From JANMEB01 sp041745295 (GTDB lineage Bacteria > Planctomycetota > Planctomycetia > Pirellulales > Pirellulaceae), in NCBI GenBank assembly GCA_041745295.1, contig JBGTJE010000004.1, forward strand, positions 62,001 to 126,000: DNA of 64,000 bases, read 5' to 3'. The notes below the pieces were generated by a model. The model was not told where the DNA came from. It saw nothing but the letters and a program-made list of their open reading frames with translations, and did no database searches. This document shows, piece by piece, positions 59,467 to 64,000 of this stretch. The translations under genes and the position numbers were made by a program. Numbering within the stretch: the first letter of the stretch is position 1; each line of letters opens with the position of its first letter.

Positions 59467-61494
59467 TCAGCCCGCAATTTCGCGATTTGCATCAACGATT
59501 GGTTGAAGTTGAGGCGAGGTCGCGACGACGGGTGGAACGGGACAATCCAACGCTTCCGCGATCGCTCGAAATAATTCGGCTTCCTCGACGGTAACTTGGC
59601 GATCGTGCGTAATGGCAATCGCGGCCGCTGAAAGCGCTTGTTTTTTTACCGCGGGAGCAGATTGGGATAAGCGTTGCAATGCATCCGAAAGCTGCTGTGC
59701 TCCGAGCAGCTCACCGATTTGAAATGCCGTTTGCGATTCGCCAAACACGGGTCGAACCGCGGCTTGAAACGCCGCCTCTGCTTGGGCTCGATCCCGATGT
59801 CCAGTATGGACAAGCAGCGACAAGATCTTGTTCACGTCCGGAATGACCGGTTCTACCGAACGGTAAACGACGGAAGGCGGTTGGGCAGTCCCAAATCGTC
59901 GATCTAAATAAACGATTAAATGATGGCGAAGGAAAAACTCAAAAACGCTGGTTTGCTGATCGGCATCGGTTAACTGGGAAATGGTCCCGCGATAGGTGCG
60001 GAATTGTTCCTGGGACATGCCGGCGAGAGTTCCTTGCAGAATTTCGAACATGGGCAGCCGCAGTGCCGGACTGAGCTGCTTAACCGACGGTTCAAGCTTG
60101 ATCGTTTCTTGCAACGTTGAAGCACCTTCGCGCTGTTCGATCAGTGCCGTTTGCCGATTCCGCACTTCGCCTGGCGGCTGAAGTAGCATCGCCAGTGCGA
60201 CACAACGCGCCGAAAATAAATCGCGAACCGCCGCGCTAATCGAGTCGGGCGCGTTCGTCGTCAGAAGCTGGGAATAGACAACGTCTTCTTCTGTCGGTAG
60301 TCCGACTCCGGCAATCAAAATGGAGGGATCGATTGGAAATCGAGTGGCCATCCCAGGCAACAACCCGCCCTTTCCACCCAAGCCGGGAAATTGCGGCGGT
60401 TTCCGGGCCCGCTCACCTTGTTTTGCCTCTGCCGTTCGATCCAGGCGACGCTCGCGAAGTTTCTCATATTCCGAAAAATCGCCATCGAACTGCCGGTCGA
60501 TTCGTTGGATCCGCTCCACCAAGGGAGGATGCGTGGACATCAAGCCGAGCATGTGGTGGCCGAACATGTGGGCAAAGTACATATGGCTGGCAATTTCCGC
60601 ATTGGGTGCGGAAACGCGCGAGCCCCATTGGTGAGCTCCGATCATCTTGAGCGCACCGGCAATCCCGTCTGGATTTCGGGTAAATTGCACCGCCGATGCG
60701 TCGGCCAAATACTCGCGTTGCCTCGACACAGACGCCTTGATCAAGCGAGCAAAGAACAAACCAATCGAACCGACGACCAGTAGGCCCACTCCGATGGCCA
60801 AAATCACGACTTGCCCATTTCCTTTATCCTTGCTGCTTCGTGAGGCATATCGCGCGCCGGTTCCGGACATCATTCGCAGCAGAAAAAACCCAAGCAACGC
60901 AATTAACTGGATACCGTGGAGGATGCCGATCATGCGCAGGCTCATCCGCATGTCGCCGTTGAGAATGTGGCTGAATTCGTGAGCGATCACGCCTTGCAAT
61001 TCGTCTCGATTGAGTTGTTCCAGCGTCCCGCGATTCACGCCGATGACAGCGTCATCGGCGGTGAAGCCAGCCGCAAACGCATTGATGCCTGGCTCTTTGT
61101 CGAGCACATAGACTGGCGGCACGGGGGTGCCCGCCGCGATCGCCATTTCTTCGACGACGTTGAGAAGCCGGCGCTCGTGGATATCGCCTGAATTCGGGAC
61201 GAGTTGCCGACCACCCAACAACGACGCGACCGTCGAACCGCCGCTGCGCAATTGTGCGATTTTAAAAAAACTCCCACCGCCGACAACCACACCAACGCCC
61301 AAGACCACGAGCCCAAACAATGCCGGGTCGAACCACGTCTTGAGCCCCTCGGGGCTTCCTAGTTGCTTGGTGTGCATAGCGGCAAAAACCACCAAATACA
61401 CGCCAATAACGGTCGCCAGCACCGATAGAACCAGCAAAACGATCATTTGCCGTGTCTTGCGGCGGGCGAGTTCTTGACTGGCGAAAAAGTCCAC
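59467..61494 (-). CDS. M48-family zinc metalloprotease (HtpX-like)
   Basis: A 675-residue membrane protein. Two N-terminal helices (about 17-40, 58-80) precede the protease part; GVIAHEFSHILNGD carries the HExxH motif at 172-176, and further helices lie near 190-206 and 222-248. MFGHHMLGLMSTHPPLVERI (the second metal-ligand region) follows. The C-terminal 300 residues are helical and unrecognised. M48 membrane proteases degrade damaged membrane proteins. The GTG start at 61494 has AAGGG at 7 nt. lemA lies directly upstream on the same strand, an established pairing. Confidence 0.92.
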   Translation of the reverse strand: MDFFASQELARRKTRQMIVLLVLSVLATVIGVYLVVFAAMHTKQLGSPEGLKTWFDPALFGLVVLGVGVVVGGGSFFKIAQLRSGGSTVASLLGGRQLVPNSGDIHERRLLNVVEEMAIAAGTPVPPVYVLDKEPGINAFAAGFTADDAVIGVNRGTLEQLNRDELQGVIAHEFSHILNGDMRMSLRMIGILHGIQLIALLGFFLLRMMSGTGARYASRSSKDKGNGQVVILAIGVGLLVVGSIGLFFARLIKASVSRQREYLADASAVQFTRNPDGIAGALKMIGAHQWGSRVSAPNAEIASHMYFAHMFGHHMLGLMSTHPPLVERIQRIDRQFDGDFSEYEKLRERRLDRTAEAKQGERARKPPQFPGLGGKGGLLPGMATRFPIDPSILIAGVGLPTEEDVVYSQLLTTNAPDSISAAVRDLFSARCVALAMLLQPPGEVRNRQTALIEQREGASTLQETIKLEPSVKQLSPALRLPMFEILQGTLAGMSQEQFRTYRGTISQLTDADQQTSVFEFFLRHHLIVYLDRRFGTAQPPSVVYRSVEPVIPDVNKILSLLVHTGHRDRAQAEAAFQAAVRPVFGESQTAFQIGELLGAQQLSDALQRLSQSAPAVKKQALSAAAIAITHDRQVTVEEAELFRAIAEALDCPVPPVVATSPQLQPIVDANREIAG

Positions 61495-61592
61495 AACTAT
61501 ACCCTTGCCAATGTTGGTCGCCGCACCGGATCCGTGAGGGGCAACACGACGCGGCCTGGCGACAACCGCAAATTCTCAAAATTCGATTGCGG

Positions 61593-61679
61593 TCATAGCT
61601 TGCGCAACGCCATGAAAACAGCCACGTCAATCGAAACGGCTATCCCGGCAAAAGCGCCGAGCATCCATCCGCTATCCAT
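61593..61679 (-). CDS. tiny membrane protein candidate between lemA and the M48 protease gene
   Basis: A 28-residue frame MDSGWMLGAFAGIAVSIDVA then VFMALRKL in the gap between lemA and the M48 gene. It has one hydrophobic stretch and a basic C-terminus, typical of small membrane peptides. It lacks a strong ribosome binding site, so support is weak. Confidence 0.3.
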   Translation of the reverse strand: MDSGWMLGAFAGIAVSIDVAVFMALRKL

Positions 61680-61732
61680 GTTGTCATCCCACGTGTGAAT
61701 CGAATTGCCTCGGTGCTCGCGTAATCGCTCGA

Positions 61733-62338
61733 TCAAAATTTCACCGGCGGGGCTTCACGTTCCTTGGGACTTTCGATTTCTAGTAGCTGGGCTTCATGAA
61801 AGCCCAATGCGCCAGCCAGGAGGACGGCCGGGAATTTTTCGCGAGCGGTATTGTAATGCGTCACTGAATCGTTGTAGCCTTGGCGGGAGTAGGCAACTTT
61901 GTTCTCGGTCGATGTCAGCTCCTCTTGCAATGAGATCATATTCTGATTGGCTTTGAGATCGGGATAGGCTTCGGCCACCATCATCAGGCGACTGAGCGCC
62001 CCGTTCAGTTGTGACTCCGCACTGCCCAATTGAGTAATCGCTGTGGGGTCACCTGGATTGGCCGCCGCCTTTTGGCCGGCGGAATAAGCGCGATTGCGGG
62101 CCTCGATCACGTTTTGCAACGTTTCCTGTTCATGCTTCATGTAGCCCTTGGCGACTTCGACGAGATTGGGAATCAAGTCGTAACGTCGTTTGAGTTGAAC
62201 GTCGATTTGGGCAAATGCGTTCTTGTACCTGTTTCGCAAGCCGACCAAACTGTTGTAAATCGAAATCGCGAACAACACCAACGCCACTACGAGCGCAGCG
62301 ACGATTGCCAACACCGTCAACAAAGGTCCGACGATCAT
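61733..62338 (-). CDS. LemA-family protein
   Basis: A 201-residue protein. The N-terminal membrane segment (residues about 5-28, VGPLLTVLAIVAALVVALVL) is followed by the LemA core: IYNSLVGLRNRYKNAFAQIDVQLKRRYDLIPNLVEVAKGYMKHE near residue 30, and later AYPDLKANQNMISLQEELTSTENKVAYSRQGYNDSVTHYN and GFHEAQLLEI. LemA proteins are membrane-anchored four-helix proteins, often paired with M48 proteases or TPM-domain proteins. The function is not settled. Confidence 0.95.
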   Translation of the reverse strand: MIVGPLLTVLAIVAALVVALVLFAISIYNSLVGLRNRYKNAFAQIDVQLKRRYDLIPNLVEVAKGYMKHEQETLQNVIEARNRAYSAGQKAAANPGDPTAITQLGSAESQLNGALSRLMMVAEAYPDLKANQNMISLQEELTSTENKVAYSRQGYNDSVTHYNTAREKFPAVLLAGALGFHEAQLLEIESPKEREAPPVKF

Positions 62339-62655
62339 TTCTTGCCCCCAAGATTCTAAACACGGTTGCCTAAATCCTTACGCGCAGCGATCCCATCGCG
62401 ACCATTATGTTGGATTTCGCTGCAACGTGCCATTCATTGGCGACCGAAGACCGAGTTTTTTTGGCGGCGGACTGCTTTACCCAAGCTCCGCGGCCCTCTT
62501 GCTCCGCTGCCGAGGGGGCCTGGTGTCGACGCCGCCGATACATTGTCGAATCGGCGCAGCCGCTGGCGCTTTACGGCCCCGCGATGATCCCTGTTTGCCC
62601 CGGTGTGATGGAACAACGCTCGCCAACCTGGCCACCTGATTTTTCCGGAAGGCAA
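62339..62655. other. intergenic region, nothing recognised
   Basis: These 317 nt lie between lemA and the right-edge gene, both on the minus strand. I see no tRNA or supported gene. Short GC-rich blocks near 62500-62560 do not match the repeat families. Confidence 0.55.
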
Positions 62656-64000
62656 TTATTTCACCGTATGTGGCTGGCCATCCCAGGTCGCCAAGTCGAC
62701 TTCCGTATCCTCCAACGTGAAGTAGACGCGGCAGCGAATCGGCTTGGAAAAAAGGGCCGCGGCGCGGCGCTTTTGAATTGACAAGTCAACGACTTGTCGT
62801 TGGGCAACTTCTAACTTTGCTTTTAGCTCCTTGACCAATTTCGCATGATCGCGCTTTTTCCCATCGGGCGCTTCATAGACGAGTGCTTGCTGATACGTCT
62901 GGCCGATTTCGGCGGCTATAGATTTCAAATATGTGTCCAACTCGCCCGCGGCTTTCTCCGAATACGGTTTTGGCCTGGGATTCTGTTGGATCCGAAGGGT
63001 TGCCGTGATTTCGGACTTCCTAGCGATTTTGGAGGTCACCTCCAAAAACAGAAAACGGTCCGGCTCGTTCGTCATGAAAATGAATAGCGGTTCGCGCTCG
63101 GGAACTAGCTGGTCCGCCGGCTCAATCAGCCACGTAAAGTCTTCGTCGTCTTTCGCAAATGTCACGCCGTCGATTTTCAGAAACTCCGTCGATACGATTC
63201 CCGATTCCAAGGGGAAAGACGCCAGATCGAAGCTCAACTCGGCTTTCGGCTCGTTCGCCGTGATCGTGGCGGCGCCGATCGCGACGGGAGTGCGCAATCG
63301 CATCAAAAATGTCTCGTTACCAGCTTTCATCTCGAGCAGGCAATTACACAGAAATGAAAAATTTACTGCCGAAATCGGGTTGACCAACCATTGAAATTTG
63401 AGATCGGTGCCAACCAGCGAAAATTTCCCAATCGGCATGGGCTGCCCCGAACTCGTGTCGCCGACTACCGTCCAAACTTGAGATTGATCGCCCGGCTCGC
63501 GTTCCAAAGTGAATTTGGTTCGCCGCGTTGCCGTGTCGCTGGTTACTAAATTGCATGCCAAAAGGAAATTGTCACCGGGATCGACGTTTCCTAAAGTGCT
63601 TTCCGTAGGAATGGCAATACTGAGTAAATCCACAGCGCGGGGAGTGTTGGCAAACGAGCTCGTCACGGTCGCGGGGGCTGCGTCGTTGGCATCCGTCGCG
63701 GTGCTAGGCACGGAATCCTGTTTGTCGGCGACAGAGACGTCGGGAGCGGGCGCTTGAGCGTTGAGTTCTTGCGGCGTCTCTTCGGCAACTTTGGCAACCG
63801 CTAGATCCGGAATGGATTCGGACGGGATTTGCTGGTGAGGAAGTTGATTGCCAAATTTCGGCGCAGCTTCGGGCGTTTTTTCGGGCGGATCGGCATCTTC
63901 CTGGCTTGCAGGAGTCGCCGGCTTGAGCCAAGCACTCGGCGGCGGTTGCACCGGTTCATCGCCCGCAGATTTTCTCGTGTTTTGTGTGCGGCTGGCTGTT
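62656..64000 (-). CDS. hypothetical protein, partial (runs off the right edge)
   Basis: The frame is open to the window end, so the N-terminus is missing; at least 448 residues are visible. The first visible part is low-complexity and rich in Pro/Ala/Glu/Ser. Residues further on form a beta-rich region (GKFSLVGTDLKFQWLVNPIS, TFLMRLRTPVAIGAATI). The C-terminal about 110 residues hold a helix-rich stretch (AGELDTYLKSIAAEIGQTYQ, LVKELKAKLEVAQRQVVDLS) and end in a short beta unit. A GTG at 63951 is a possible internal start but nothing favours it. The family is not recognised. Confidence 0.75.
   Translation of the reverse strand, partial: TASRTQNTRKSAGDEPVQPPPSAWLKPATPASQEDADPPEKTPEAAPKFGNQLPHQQIPSESIPDLAVAKVAEETPQELNAQAPAPDVSVADKQDSVPSTATDANDAAPATVTSSFANTPRAVDLLSIAIPTESTLGNVDPGDNFLLACNLVTSDTATRRTKFTLEREPGDQSQVWTVVGDTSSGQPMPIGKFSLVGTDLKFQWLVNPISAVNFSFLCNCLLEMKAGNETFLMRLRTPVAIGAATITANEPKAELSFDLASFPLESGIVSTEFLKIDGVTFAKDDEDFTWLIEPADQLVPEREPLFIFMTNEPDRFLFLEVTSKIARKSEITATLRIQQNPRPKPYSEKAAGELDTYLKSIAAEIGQTYQQALVYEAPDGKKRDHAKLVKELKAKLEVAQRQVVDLSIQKRRAAALFSKPIRCRVYFTLEDTEVDLATWDGQPHTVK

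Overview
The window looks like a chromosomal segment of a planctomycete, probably Pirellulales-like. This is inferred from gene content only; no rRNA is present. The markers are a very large exported protein with a PVC-type dehydrogenase propeller and a CxxCH cytochrome, a bacterial AP2-domain protein, a FliW/CsrA pair, fused two-copy ABC-2 permeases, many exported proteins of unknown function, and intergenic spaces full of dispersed palindromes. The DNA is moderately GC-rich and densely coding on both strands. I see no prophage, insertion sequence, CRISPR array or rRNA operon.

Layout. 1-10 kb: a YggS-type PLP protein (cut by the edge), a large unknown protein, an exported endonuclease/phosphatase-fold enzyme, a glucosamine-6-phosphate deaminase fused to a PIG-L deacetylase, a Flp-type pilin, two translationally coupled dynamin/Era-like GTPases, and IlvE. 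10.6-12.6 kb: an accessory-looking islet with a SUKH (SMI1/KNR4) protein, an unknown protein and a DUF433/DUF5615 toxin-antitoxin pair. 12.7-18.8 kb: an exported thioredoxin/toroid-like protein, a fused ABC-2 permease and two overlapping DUF21-CBS (CNNM/CorC) proteins, ended by a strong hairpin. 19-27 kb: a TPR lipoprotein, small unknowns, an exported protein with a CX4CH motif, a WecA/MraY-like sugar-phosphate transferase with a long C-terminal extension, and an O-antigen-ligase-like protein with TPRs, so a surface polysaccharide locus. 27-33 kb: CsrA, FliW, an AP2 protein, a probably PPi-dependent phosphofructokinase, then threonine dehydrogenase and 2-amino-3-ketobutyrate CoA ligase (threonine to glycine plus acetyl-CoA). 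33-42 kb: small membrane proteins, a B12-radical SAM enzyme, the giant ceramidase/dehydrogenase/HEAT/cytochrome fusion and threonine aldolase. 42-50 kb: small proteins, tRNA-Val, a frameshifted OB-fold gene, a DnaJ-domain membrane protein, and a two-component pair whose response regulator carries an excisionase-like HTH. 50-64 kb: a lipoprotein, MnmG, DinB, an overlapping LarB/NnrD pair, a second fused ABC-2 permease, an apparently exported methyltransferase, a phosphoesterase, tRNA-Cys, an M48 protease with LemA, and an unknown protein cut by the right edge.

Three metabolic themes recur: threonine catabolism (tdh-kbl and ltaE), amino-sugar handling (NagB-PIG-L), and cell-envelope work (WecA-like enzyme, ligase, permeases, M48/LemA, lipoproteins). 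At least seven copies of one GC-rich palindrome and three of another sit only between genes. I found no system I can call clearly undescribed. The best candidates for a second look are the coupled GTPase pair, the giant fusion, the HTH-REC regulator with its soluble kinase, the AP2 protein and the 10.6-12.6 kb islet.
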